NCBI GenBank assembly: GCA_003117195.1
Contig: BDSI01000026.1
Coordinates: 1,048,397 to 1,112,396 of the forward strand
Length of the DNA: 64,000 nucleotides
Source of the DNA: Eudorina sp. 2006-703-Eu-15
Taxonomy: Eukaryota > Chlorophyta > Chlorophyceae > Chlamydomonadales > Volvocaceae
Direction: 5' to 3'
Shown: piece by piece, positions 1-14,489 of the stretch
Numbering within the stretch: position 1 is the first letter of the stretch
Layout: each line of letters starts with the position of its first letter
Translations under genes and position numbers: made by a program
Notes under the pieces: generated by a model
Told to the model about the DNA's origin: nothing
The model's input: only the letters and a program-made list of their open reading frames with translations
Database searches by the model: none

Positions 1-2388
<2,388 letters not shown>

Positions 2389-2805
2389 GGCTGCTTTTGC
2401 AAACTGGTGGCACCCGCAGGCAACGCGGCTCGGCTATTCAGCACAAGAGAGGACTGTTCCGGTGCGAGTCAGCCCCCAAAGCAGGCTCCCACAGCAGGGA
2501 AATTTCCGCCGTACGGGAGGCCCACGGAGTTAATAATCGCAAAACTGCCATGAATGTAACAAAAACTATCCGTCAATGACCTTTCAACCACATAGAATGT
2601 TCTGTTCACCTTTACTGACGTGACTGTGCGCACACGGAACGCCCAAACTTCTTCTTGTCAAGGCTCCTCCGAGCGTTGATTGATGCTCCCTAAATAACGT
2701 AAACTAAGTCTTTGCTGATACTACGTGTATTCTAATAACCTTGAGTTTAGGCAAAGCCTTGCATGGGTCCCGAGACACTCGGGCCTTTTTACTTCAACCA
2801 CCTGA
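2389..2805. promoter_or_regulatory. Divergent promoter region between RPS14 and the Sel1-repeat gene
   Basis: These 417 bases separate the start codons of RPS14 (minus) and the Sel1-repeat gene (plus), so they must hold both 5' untranslated regions and both core promoters. I see no clear TATA box. A short perfect inverted repeat around 2769-2785 (cccgag and ctcggg) lies close to the plus-strand start. Confidence 0.5.
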
Positions 2806-5800
2806 ATGGGGCTTTCCAAATCTAAGCATGTGTACGCATTTCAGCCTCTGCCATGGCCGGAAGCCCTTACCGCATTCCGCCTCATCGACCAGGTGACCGC
2901 TACTGCCAGCGAGGTCATGCGCAGTCGACTTGAACCTGAGGATAGCCTGTGGTTTAAGCCCTAGTTAGACTCGATGTATCATCGGATTATTATGGCATCC
3001 CGTCTGGTGACTCCATTGTTACACGACATCAGCCAACCGCATGCTGCGCGTTCTGTGTTAACCGACAGATATGTGGCATCGCCAACACGTACGCCACAAC
3101 GCACCTCGACAAGTACGCCACAGTCGTCCTCGAGAAGGTCAACGAGCTGCAGGTGTGGCGCTCTCCACGAGTTTTGCTGCGAGTAACGTCCCATCCGCAG
3201 CGAACGAGCGGCGGGGTCCACGCAGGGCTGCACGCAGCCATCCAACAGCGCCTTGTTTACAAACCATTCCTCCAAACGCATCGGTGCACTAATGTCACAG
3301 CCAGCCTTCCAAAACGTGAATGTATCGGCCTTTTCAAATCCCAAGGGGATTCGCAGCGCAGATGAGCGCAGCCGGGGAATCCACCCTAGGTCCCGACGAC
3401 ATCCGGTAGGCCGGTCGGTCAGGCCATGATGGCAGACCCAGCACGTCATCTCATGCCTGGTGATCTTGACAGTTCCAAATGCCGGACGCCGGCCCGCTCG
3501 GTTCTGTGAAGGAGTGGTGTTAGCATGGTCCCGAAGCCGGCCATGTCGTGTATCTATCCATCTGCCAGCCCTGACGATGATTGCCGCCCCTGGATGGATG
3601 CAGCGCCTGCCGTACCTCTGGGACGCCTTTGAGGCGGACTTTGAGCGCGTGCGGGGCACCCATCTTGTACGACTAGCGTCGGAGCTGCACAACGTCCTCG
3701 AGAAACTCGAAGGGTGGGTTGGGAGTTGGCGGGTACAGCTGAGTAACCAACCGATCACTCGTCGGGAGCGTTTCTCACCGCAGTACTGCGCAACGCCGTA
3801 CTAAACGTGTCCTGGCGTACTGCCCGCAGTTGCAAGTACGACATGGGCATGTTGGCGTCGAAGGACCTCACGTTCAAGTAAGACCCGACGGGGCCCGGCC
3901 GCGTCGCGTTTTCGCTTGGGGGATGTTTGGTTTGGTGCGCGTTTGTGGGGATTTGGGCTTGCGGGATTCGATGACGTGGAGGTGGCGAGCGGCGGTTTCC
4001 TCGGGAGAGTCCGTTGTGGCGGTTACGAATGGCGGTTGCACCCTGGGTCACCGTGCCACCCTTGTGGCTGCTCCGAAACCCCACATGAACCCCCCCCCCC
4101 CACATGACAAACCCCAAAGCCCCTAATGCGGAACCCGAACCCGCCTTGACGCCTCTACACGCTGCAACTGCTACCGCTGCGACTACGGCTGCTGCTGCTG
4201 CTGCTGCTGTCCCACTGCTGCTCCGCTGCCAGGTCGCAGCGCAAGGCCGCTGACAAGGTGTTGACTTTGCTTCGGGAGGTGGAGGAGGCGCACCGGGCCT
4301 TCCACTACGCGTTCGAATTGGCGCTTTATGCCAGCATGCGGGTGCGTGCATGCATATGGGTGGGTGGGTGCATGCATATGGGTGGGTGGGTGCATGCATA
4401 TGGGTGGGTGGGTGCATGCATATGGGTGGATGGATGGATGGATGGATGGATGGATGGATGGATGGATGGATGGATGGATGGATGGATGGATGGATGGATG
4501 GATGGATGGATGGGTGGGTGGGTGCAGGGGACCGTTGAAAGGAGGGAGGCAGTGGTCTGAAGAGTGGTGGGTGCTGTGGGTGATCATATGCATAATGAGG
4601 TCGGCGGGAGGTAGACAGGGTCGACGGCAGGATCGGCAGGAAGGGTTTTGGGCATCGTCGGTGTCGGCGGCGTCTTCAATGTTATTGTGCATTAGGAATC
4701 TAGGGGAGGATGTCGAGGTGCGGCGTAAAACCACCTGATATCGTACACGCGCCGTGTTCCATGACTTCATGCGGAGGCCAGTCACGATGGCCTTGTCCTC
4801 GGCCGTCATGTGGTCCAGTCCTAACGGAAACGTCCACTGACAACCGACAACCGCATGCAGGAGGAGGAAGAGGCCAGGAACGGTACGGCACGGTTGCAGG
4901 AGGAGCCACCTGAGGTCCCCGACTCGCCAGCGCGACCTGTCGTACCCGTGACGGCCGGCGACGGCGCGGACGAAAGGGCCGTCACCAACCTCCGTCAGGT
5001 ATATCAGGACGCCGCCGCCGCGGACGCCAGGGCGGCTGTGGCGGCGCCGCCGCCGCTTCAACCGCCGCCGGAAGCGGAGGAGTCTTGGCTCCACGATGAT
5101 CGATCGACGTCGGCGGCGTCGCACAGACGACCGGTGTCACCTGTGCGCCCCGCTGTACGGCAGCTTTCGCGGGAGATTGAGGAGGCCGCAGTTGTATCGC
5201 CGCGGGTACAGCCGGCGTCGCCGACGCGTCGGCCTCGTACTGCGGACGCATCCACAATGGCGCGAAGCGCGCCGCCGCCGCCGCCGCCGCCGCTACCTCC
5301 GCCACCGCCAGCAGAGGAGGCGGCTCCGCCGCCCGCTCGGTCAAGATCAATGCCGCGTAACCCGTCCACGCCTCGTTCCAGCCTCCGATACGACAGTGTA
5401 CGGCAAAGCCGAGATCAGCAGTACATTGTGATGTACATTCCGCAAGGGCCTGACGGCGGCGGCCCCCGGGCCATCCTGGTACCTGCCAATGCGCTACAGC
5501 CTGCCCCGAGCCCGCCTCCGGGTACGGCGGGTACGGCGGCGGCGACGACGGTGACGGGGGGCGTCAGCCCATTCGCGACCAACACTCGGGTAGCCTATGC
5601 TGCGCTGCCGACGGCGCCGACAGGGCCGCCGATGGCGGCGCCGCCGACTCAGCATGTTCAGATGTTACTGCCGACGGTGTCGGCGGTGGCGCCGGCGCAG
5701 CCGCAGGTTTGGGCGCCACAATACCTGACGACGCCGTCGTCGCCGGTTGTACCGCCGCAGCCTCAGCTTGTGCCTCAGCAGCAGCAGCAGCAGCAGCAAC

Positions 5801-8060
5801 AGACAATGACGTACACGTACCTGCCGACGGCGCCGCCGCCAGCGCCTCCGTCTCCACAGCCTGTTCCGTACAAGAGCCCCGCCGCCGCCAGCCATCGGCC
5901 GTCGTACCGTGCATCTGCAACGCCCCCGGGCCCTCCCTTGACGTCTCATCTGACACACACGTTCAGCGCCGGTTCCAACGGGTCTGTACCGTACACAGCG
6001 TCGTACACTTCACCGCGCACATCGTCCCGTGCGCTTGCTCGGAATGTGGCCCCGTCGTCGTCGTACCGCTATTTCTCGCCGCCGCCCGCCCCCGTATCGC
6101 CGCCGTCGCTGCACACCCTGTCGTCGGCCCAGCAAGGTTTCTCGTCCACAGGACTGCCGTACGACGGAATCCGGTCGCCAGCACTTTCGATGACGGCTTC
6201 GGGAACGCCCGATCTGAATGCGTATTTTGACCGTCCGGCGCTGAGCGGCGGCGGCAGCAGCGGTGGCTGGTTGTCGTCGCTGGCGGCGCCGGCAGCGGTC
6301 GGCGGCGCAGCGGCAGTGGTGCCGGCGGCGGCGCCAGCAGCACTCCCCAGCGGTCTCATGATGCTACAGCCCGTGGCGGCAACCACCTCAGCAACGGGAA
6401 CGTTGTTGCTACAGCCGCAGTCGAGTCCGACGCAACCGCCGATGCTGGTGATGGCGGCGACGCAGCCGCGCGGCGTCGGGGGTGGTATCGGTACGACAGA
6501 CGTCGGCGGCCGTACGTCGTCGTCGAATCGGGTGCGGTTCTTGGGTCGTGACGGCGTCGGTGGTGTTGGCAGCCGCCGCAGCTTTGGCGACGAAGGTGAG
6601 ATTGAATACGATGTTGACGGAGGGCACGAGGGCTTGTACGACGATGATGACGTGGACCAGATCGCTCGCGGCAGCGGTGGTACGAACAGATCGCTCCACA
6701 CGTACGACAGCTACAGCGCAGCCCGACGGGGCGCGAGCCGGCGCGCGGCACCGTCGTACCTGGCGCCGTACTATGGCGAGGATGCTCGGGAATCACCGTC
6801 GTACGGCAGCGGCCTCGTTAATCGCCGAGATGCTGGCGACCGCATATCGCGCCGTACAGATGTGCCCCGCGGCGGCCGTCGCCGGGTACCTCTCGACGAC
6901 TTTGAGGACGGCGTCGATGAGTTCAGCTCCGACGAGCCGCCGCCGGTGATGGCGGCGCCGCCGCGACAGCGGCGTCCGTCGTACACGTCGGCGGCGACAG
7001 TGCCGCCGCCACGCCTCGTCGGAAGCCTCTCTAGAGATGCGGAAATGGATATCCTGCCCTTGACGGCGGCGGCAGCAGCCGCGGCTGCTGCCGGCGGCGG
7101 CGGCGGTACGAGCCGTCAAGGCCCGCAGCGGTCCGGCTCTGGACGAGCGGCGCCGTTGTCGTACGAGCGGTTGGCGGCGCTGGCGGGCCTGGACCCGGAG
7201 TTACTAGGCGGCGGAGCCGCCGCTGGCCTTGCGGCGACGGCGACGGCGCAGCCCTATACGCGGCCGTCGGCGGCGGCACCGCGGAAGGCGCCTGGCGCCG
7301 CCGCCGCCGCTGCCGCCGCCGTAACCCACATCCGTCAACACCCGAACCAGCACCCGAGCCAGCAGCTGGTTCCCGGGGAGACCTCGCTTCGACGGGCCGA
7401 GCTCCTGTCTGAGGCGGTGGAGGGCGGCGATTGGGCGGCTGCGGTGGAGCTAGCAGCTCTGGTGCGAACCGGCTGGTGGAATGACCCACGGGACGGTGCG
7501 GTCGCCCGGGGCCTCCTCATGCAAGCGGCGCTTCGAGGTGAGGAGCGTGTGGTACGGCGCAGTACGACGTGTCTCAAATTATGTCGTTTGGTATGGCGAT
7601 TTGTACGGCGGTACGACATTGGTTTGGCGCGCATATGTCCTGTTCCTCCACTGGGCTGTGTGCGGCGCTTCCTCCTCGCTTCCCCCTCAAATCGAACCCC
7701 GTACTCGGCGCAGGTGGGTCGGCGGACGCCCACGCCGCCCTGGGGCACATGGCGGAGCGGGGGGAGGGTCAGCCCGGGGGCAACCCCGACCTGGCGGCGG
7801 CGGCCAGGCACTACGAGGCCGCGGCTGCGGGAGGCCATCGGGACGCGACCACCGCCTTTGCCTACCTCCTGGTACGACGTTCCTGTACGACCTTTTGACT
7901 GTATTACACTACTCGGCGGTCGGCGCGGTACTGCAGTCACAAAGTTTGCATGTGTATGTGTATGTGTATGTGTGTATGTTTATTTTAGATGTCTGATTGG
8001 GCCTGTTGGATGTCTGATCGGGCACTGACGCCCGCCAAGTGCTGCTCAGGTGCGGCGCGC

Positions 8061-8094
<34 letters not shown>

Positions 8095-9897
8095 GTGGTT
8101 TGTGGGGCTGCAGGTGGGGCTGTGTGTGTGAGGTCCTCCCCCTGTTGGGGATCTGTCCTCGACGAGGGGCCGCGGAGGGAGAGGCACGAATGAGGAATGA
8201 CCCCCGTCTGCCATCTAGGTTGCCTGCCCAGGAACTCTGATGATGCTTCCTTGGCTCGCCCATTGTCCCTCGCCCCTACCTCCCCCTCCCCTTACCTCCC
8301 TCGCCCCTTACCTCCCCCTCCCCTTACCTCCCCCTCCCCTTACCTCCCCCTCCCCTTACCTCCCCCTCCCCTCATCTCCCCCTCCCAGGAGCATGGGCTC
8401 GGGGTCCCCCAGGATGAGGTCAGGGCCGCCCAACTGTACGCCGCCGCCGCGCAGCGCAACTGCTCAACCGCCGCCAACAACCTCGCCAAGATGATTCTGG
8501 ACGGCCGCGGCGCCGTCGCGGCGGCGACGGCGGCGGCCGCCGCCACGGGCAGCGCCAACGGCGCCGACGCGTCGCCGGCGGCGATGGCGAGGAGCCTATT
8601 CAAGCGCGCAGCGCGGGCTGGATCCGCATCGGCTTGGTATAACCTTGGCGTGTGTTATCTGCAGCAGCTCAAGCAGCGGTCTTCGGGGGCTGCCAGCGGC
8701 GGCGGTGCGCTGGCGGCGACGGTCCGGGAGGACATGGAGAGCGAGGCACTGAAGTGCTTTGGGGAGGCGGCACGGAAGGGCCATCCTCGCGCCGCGCTGC
8801 GGGCGGGGTACCTGCATCTGCAGCGCAGCGAGGCCGCAGCGGCGGTGGACGCTTTCTGCACGGCGGTGTTGAACGCGGCGGCGGCGGCGGCCGCGGCGCC
8901 GCCTGCCGGCGGCGCCGCTGGCGCCGCCAGCGAGCGGTTGGCGACGGGCCCGACGGCGGACGCCGCCGCGGCCGCCGCCGCCATGGAGGCAGAGGCCTTA
9001 TGGTGCCTGGCGCAGCTGGCGGAGCGGCAGGCGGCCGTGCTGGAGGTCCGTACGACGGCGGCGGCGCCGCCGCCAGCTGCCAAGGGCGGGAGTGGCCGCG
9101 CCGTCGGTGGCAGGGGGAGCGCCGTGGACGTGGCGGGGGGCTCGGGCAGCGGCAGCGGCGGTGACCTTGGCGGAGGTCTGCGGCGTCAGACGACGGACGC
9201 TGACGGCGACGCCGCCAGCGTGACGGGCCTGGAGGTTGAGGACGAGCGCGACGGCGACGGCGACGGGGAAGGTCAACGCGGCCGCGGCGGCGGCGGCGGC
9301 GGTGCTGCTGGCGGCGCCGCCGGTCGGGGCGCGGAGGATGACGCCAGCAGCACGCGTACGGGCGGTACGGCGAACCGCGCGGTACGTTTCCGTAACGATC
9401 GCGCGTGTTGGGTCCTAGCAGCGCCCCCGGGAGTTGTACGGCAAGCGGTGCGGTTGGGCTACCCTAAACCCTCGTCATTTGAACCCTGGTGATCCTGATC
9501 TCGGTTTGAAGTACTTGGTCGCTGGCCTTTAGAGAAACATGTGCCGTACCGTGTACGGTGTACGACGCGATGCGATGATGTGTCGTATGTACCGGAGCCG
9601 CATGAACTTAAAATGGGACCCGGCATTGCCTCATCCATGCAGGTGAACACCTTGCTCTCTGCGTTGGCCGATAACAACAACACAGATGCCGCCGTGGCGG
9701 GAGCCGCCGCGGCGGCGGCGGCCGCCGGCGGAGGCGGTGCTGGCGGCGGCCTGCCTGATGACCCGGCGGCGGCAGCAGCGCTCCGCTTCGCCAGGCAAAT
9801 CTGCCGCCTGGACTTCAGCTGCTGTCACCGACCCGCGGGTCACCTGCCCTTCACCAGCGCCGCCACCGCCGCCGACACCGGTGATACGACGTTGACC

Positions 9898-9929
<32 letters not shown>

Positions 9930-11490
9930 CGTACCCATCCGAGGACTGCGGCGGCTCCGCCGCCAGGCCCGGGAAGTACTGGCGGAGGACGCGGGCGCCG
10001 TCGCGACTCCCGGCTCGTTGAGCGAGACATCCTCCATCGACGGCGGCGGCGCAGCCGCCGCCGCCGCCGCCGGCGGCAGCGGCGCCGGCCCGATGGCGGC
10101 GGCGCTGGCGCGCCTCGAGTTGGAGCTTCAGCAGCCGGCGGAGCGCGCGCGTGTCGCGCGTCGCGCGGCGGCGGAGCTGATGGCGGCGGCGGCGGCGCTG
10201 GGCCACGCGGCGGCGCAGCACTGGCTGGCGGGCTGGCGGTGGTCGCTGGGTCAGAGGGCGGCGGCGGTGGTGTTGTGGGAGTCCGCGGGCCGCCGCGGCC
10301 ACGGGGCCTCCTTGATGGTGCTCGGACAGATGGCGGAGGGCGGACAACTGACGGCGGCGACGGACGACGGCGCCTCTGCCGTGAACGGCGCGGACTTGGC
10401 GGCGGCGGCGCAATACTATCTGTGAGTTGCCGTACTACCGGTCACCCGGGGCGGCGGCGGTGGGGGAGGCAGCGGTGGGGGCGGAGGCAAGAGCGTCTAG
10501 GCAAAACCCAACCATGGACTGGGTTCGTTTCTGGGTTCGGAGTTATTAAAGTTGAACGCTTTACATTCCCCCCTCTCATGCCATCGTCGGGTAGCGGTGG
10601 CGCGTTTTCCGGGGTATGGCGTTGAGGATGCAGCGGAGCTTCCAGTGCGTGCGATGGAAGGGGCACTGAGGCACTGTCACTGCCACCGCAACAGGGGCAC
10701 GGCAGGGGGCACTGGAGTGTCGCAATGGAGAACCAACCCTAACCAACCCCCGCGACCAGCCAGCCCGTCAGATGTGTCCTTTGCTTGGGATGGGATTGGC
10801 GTCGGGGTGCTGGCGATCCAGGGATGTCGATGGATGCAAAACCGGCGAGCCTGGGTCGGTGGGAGCTGGGAGGTACATATAGCCTGCTGGGCTCGAAGGT
10901 CTGATCGGGCCACCGGCTGGTCTGGTCTGGGCTGGGCTGGGGTGGCGCTGCGCTGTGCGTTTTAAAAGTTTAAAATGATTCTCCGATCCAGGGAAGGATC
11001 TGATGGGCGGCGGTGCTCTCGTTAGGAAGCATGTACTTAGCTGTCCGTGAAGAGGCCTACCGTATACCTGCGCTGTGCCGTTAGGCCGCCGTACTGGCCC
11101 ACTAACGGTCAACCGCAAATTGATCATCTTGGTTAACTTGGTTGACTTGTTTCTTGTGTAACCAATCTCTTGTTGTTGGGAGTTGGAGTGGACCCCACGC
11201 AACTCACGGATCATCCTCCTCTTGGCTGCCCCTCCCCCTCCCCCTCCCCCTCCCCCTCCCGCTGCAGTCGCGCTCAGGAGGTGGGTACCCCGGGGGCCGT
11301 GGAGGCCATGCGGCGAGTGCAGAAGCTGCTGCAGCGGCACGTCACGCTCCAGGGGAAGCTGGAGGCCGTGGCGGCGGGCGGCAGGGCCGGCGGCGGCGGC
11401 GGCTGCGGCGCAGCGGGTTTGGGAGCCGCCCTCGGGTCGGGGACCACTTCACTGGGGGGACCCAGGGCCTCCCTCGGCCGGCGGCCTTGA
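2806..11490 (+). CDS. Large Sel1-like repeat protein with helical N-terminal domain
   Basis: Model of 1755 residues in ten exons: 2806-2892, 3069-3152, 3604-3713, 3830-3877, 4233-4341, 4861-7537, 7714-7871, 8389-9381, 9643-10421, 11268-11490. All phases agree; exon 1's donor is the least sure, since the frame stays open to 2962. The N-terminus MGLSKSK fits an N-myristoylation signal. Residues 1-146 are helical and non-repetitive, ending [10 protein letters not shown], and recall MLKL/RPW8-type four-helix bundles (inference only). Residues about 147-985 are disordered and rich in Pro, Ala, Ser and Arg, with a run of nine Gln. From about 995 on come Sel1/TPR-like repeats, for example [20 protein letters not shown] and [18 protein letters not shown], broken by Ala/Gly inserts. 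Sel1 repeats are protein-protein scaffolds; the function is unknown. The stop is at 11488-11490. Confidence 0.75.
4345..4514. repeat. Compound satellite in intron 5 of the Sel1-repeat gene
   Basis: About four copies of a 22-base unit containing ATATGGGTGGGTGGGTGCATGC are followed directly by about 21 tandem GGAT tetramers. The whole block lies directly after the exon 5 donor at 4342. Open frames through it (Met-Asp-Gly-Trp repeats) are artefacts of the repeat. Confidence 0.9.
7930..8388. repeat. Microsatellites in intron 7 of the Sel1-repeat gene
   Basis: The intron contains a TGTATG run near 7950-7980, a (TC)n tract near 8070-8094, and about ten copies of a CTCCCCTTACCTCCC-like pyrimidine unit from about 8275 to 8388. 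The last block ends at the acceptor CCTCCCAG and serves as a very long polypyrimidine tract. Confidence 0.8.
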
Positions 11491-12001
11491 GCGTTGCGGT
11501 GGTGGCAGTGACCGATTGCCGTACCCACGCAGTTGGTTCCTTTCGTCGTGCCCGCGGGAAGACAGTCTTTGGGTGTTGAGGAGAAGACACCAGAGACCAG
11601 AGACCCAATCTTGAGGGAGCAAGTGCCCTTGCACTCCTCCCAAGGTTATGCATCGGCGGGGAGAGAGGGGGCTGAAAACGACGCATGCCAAGGTGCTTCG
11701 ACACAGGAGGCGGGTACCCACATGTGTAGTACAGCAGTACGGTGCAGCAGCTCGGCGCCGCTGACGCGCGGCCCCGGTGCTGTCAGTAGCACGTGCCGGC
11801 TGGCGGGGTTGGGGCGGTGGCAGGGATGGGGTTTGGGTTGCGGCTCTGTCGGCTCTGTCGGGTGCTGCCGCGCGCTGCTGGAGACACCTTTTTGGGGAGG
11901 GAGGTCCCTAGGGGTGATCCCATTCCCGGTTCACAGCTCCCGGCAGAGCTCCTCCGACATCCGCGATACATATATATTTAAATATTATTGTTAATTGTGT
12001 G

Positions 12002-12006
12002 TGTAA
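12002..12006 (+). terminator. Candidate TGTAA polyadenylation signal of the Sel1-repeat gene
   Basis: TGTAA is the standard polyadenylation signal in volvocine algae. This is the first plus-strand copy I see after the stop codon at 11490, which would imply a 3' untranslated region of about 520 bases. Confidence 0.4.
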
Positions 12007-12566
12007 CAGAAAACTGAGCGTGTGTGTGTGACTTTAGGTCTAGAGACTCAAAACCAGTCGACCAGACCCTACCAGACCATGCTCGTACCTCGTGATGGAC
12101 TTGTGACGGGCTCGTGACGGATCGCTTGCTGGCGGCGGGTCCACCCGGGTGTCCCTCGCGGTGTTGGTTGACTGCTTGGCTCCCTGACTGTCCACCAATG
12201 TTCTGTGCTACCTCCCTTGCCTCCCTCCCTGGTGCGCGCACGCGCCTCCCTTCGCGGGGAGGGGGGGTCGTGGGGGTGTGCCCGCGGGGCGGAGGCCGGC
12301 CGCCAGCGTGTGGCGGCGGCCAGGGGCCAGGAAAGACCTCCAGACAGCGCCCCCGCGCGTAGCCGCGCGTGTGACTGACTGCGCGTTTGTTGTTTGGTGA
12401 CCGTTGTCCCCACAGCTGCGATGGCGATACCTCTGTGTGTCGGATTGGTCTTGATTGAGGGATTGAGCGTTTTGATTGAGGGATTGAGCGTTTCGAGATT
12501 GAATGGTGGGTTGCGGTCACTTCTGCCAAGACTGTACTTCGGAACACCCCGCGCTTTGCTGCCCCC

Positions 12567-12620
12567 TAGGGGGAGTGTCCCCCTAGGGAGTGTCCCCCTA
12601 GGGAGTGTCCCCCTGGGGGG
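12567..12620. repeat. Tandem palindromic CCCCCTAGGG repeat
   Basis: Three to four tandem copies of a 15-base unit AGTGTCCCCCTAGGG. Each contains a near-palindromic CCCCTAGGGG core, so single strands could fold into stacked hairpins. Confidence 0.8.
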
Positions 12621-13228
12621 GGGTTGCCTTCCACGAGGCTGCGACAGGATTGCGATGGTTGCATCCAATGCTGTACGGGACCGCATTGCTCTTTCTAAAT
12701 GTTTTTTGAGAAATGTATTTTTAGCGACGGTATGATTTAGTGAACAGCGCAGCACCTGCGGGATGCTGCACTGCCCATCAGCGTGCAGCTGTGCTCGTCC
12801 CGTGACTGGGGTACGACGGTACGGGAGATTCTTACGGGGATAGACGAGACGCGACGCAGAGGTCTTGGTGCGTGCATCTGCCGGGGAGCGCGCCGCAGAG
12901 GCGCGGACCCGACTGACAGCTCCAAGCAACACGATGTCGTACATGATCTCTTCATGACCTGTGCAGCTGTCTCGGACCGTCGGACGGCATTCCCTTAATC
13001 TCTGTGTGTGTCTGCGACCTAGGGGGAAGAAGTTGCTGGGGACAGGAGCCCTATCACGATGTACTTCTAGGGGATATTGACGTGACTGTGTACAGCGAGC
13101 GTTTGAGAAACAATTATTGTACGGTCTCCTCTTACCGTATAGTACTGTACAGCATGACCTGCCATGTACAGCATTTGAGGGTGCGACGGCGACGGTGTGG
13201 GGTATGGAACGGTCGTGTTAGGCTTCCT

Positions 13229-13234
13229 GCATTC

Positions 13235-13297
<63 letters not shown>

Positions 13298-13299
13298 CG
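13229..13299. repeat. (GGCT)n microsatellite
   Basis: About 17 uninterrupted GGCT tetramers (read as CTGG or TGGC on other phases). A shorter copy of the same tetramer recurs near 24060-24091 in an intron of the second pherophorin and near 27930-27948. Confidence 0.9.
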
Positions 13300-13783
13300 C
13301 TAATTCTTTGAACGAGCACGACGGGAGGGTTTACGAGTTGCCTTTTCACAGTGCGGGTCTTTCGACGGGGTAAATGCGTGGAGCACCCCAGAAAACCCAG
13401 AAACGGGTGGCCTGGTGGGGTGGTGTCGAACTGGCTTGTCGCGGGGGTCGCCCGGGCGGCCTGGAGCTGTGGGGGCACTCCTGCTTTCCTGGAAGAGGTG
13501 GTGTGGATCTTATGACGAGGCGTCTCGAGAGCGCAGCTGCTGACGCCGTGTCCCGACCTCACAGCTTGCCTCACGGGGCTGCGACTTCCTCTCTGGCAGT
13601 TCCTTTGGAAGGAACTGGTCCGGAGGGTCTCATCATCCGGGCTGAGGCTGAGGGTGAGGGTGAGGTGGCGAACGGACCGCAACGCCGACGGTCGGTCACG
13701 GATTGCGGCAACATCGCCGGGGGCCCCCCGCGTGCGGCGAATGAAGGAAACACATCTCCAAACCTTCCCCACGGTCCATGTAA

Positions 13784-14370
13784 TGTAACCGTTACGAGGT
13801 GGACCCGTATCCCGACCGGGTGTTCCAACGGGCCCAGATAGCTCGTAGGTGCTCAATGCAATGGAGTGCGATGCAGCGGACCGCTCAAAGCCTGGCGGGT
13901 GGCGGTATGGCGGCTCTGGCGGCCGGCGGCACAGCATCTCGGCCCCCGGCGTCTCAGTTCCCGCGAGCGCGCCACGGCAGGATGGAGCAGTACAGCCCAC
14001 GTGAGGGAGTACCGTACATCAGGCGGCAGAACAGCCAAATCCCCATCTCGCGCATGCCTTTTGCAGCCCGGTACGGCAGGTCGCCTGCCGATCAGGAGGT
14101 AGAACCAACGCATTTTGTCATGGCAGTGCCCACACAACACAGCCACAGAAACCCTGCCCGCGTGGGCCCCCTGTCCGCGGGACGGGACAGGGGGGGGGGG
14201 AGAGAGGGCCTGGACGCATTTCTGTTTCCACATCAGGATTCCTGGTTCAGGAAGGAACAGAAGAAATGCGTTCAGGTCCTGTTTCCTCCTCCGCCGGGTA
14301 GAAGAGACAAGAGAGGTGGCCGCGCTCCGCGGGGACATCGCGGGCTCACAGGGACGGGTAGCGGCAAGTG

Positions 14371-14404
<34 letters not shown>

Positions 14405-14489
14405 ACCTACTTCATCGGCAGCCGATGCGGTTGGGCACAGCCTTGCTGAACAGCGTGTCGCGGCGTGTCGCAGCGTTTCGAACAAATAA
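13784..14489 (+). other. Possible gene remnant or small unrecognised gene
   Basis: Two plus-strand stretches look more like protein than the surroundings. The first, from about 13795, reads YEVDPYPDRVFQRAQIARR in frame. The second ends with VEETREVAALRGDIAGSQGR, a poly-Ala run and a stop at 14487-14489. I could not join them with phase-consistent splice sites, found no start, and recognise no family. It could be the 3' end of a degenerate gene or chance coding-like sequence in GC-rich DNA. Confidence 0.25.

Noticed and set aside
2979..3758. 259-codon minus-strand open frame
   Set aside because: It is antisense to three plus-strand exons of the Sel1 gene that join perfectly in phase and continue into a long conserved protein. 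It has no family motif.
4258..4738. Repetitive Met-Asp-Gly-Trp open frames
   Set aside because: Products of the (GGAT)n satellite inside an intron.
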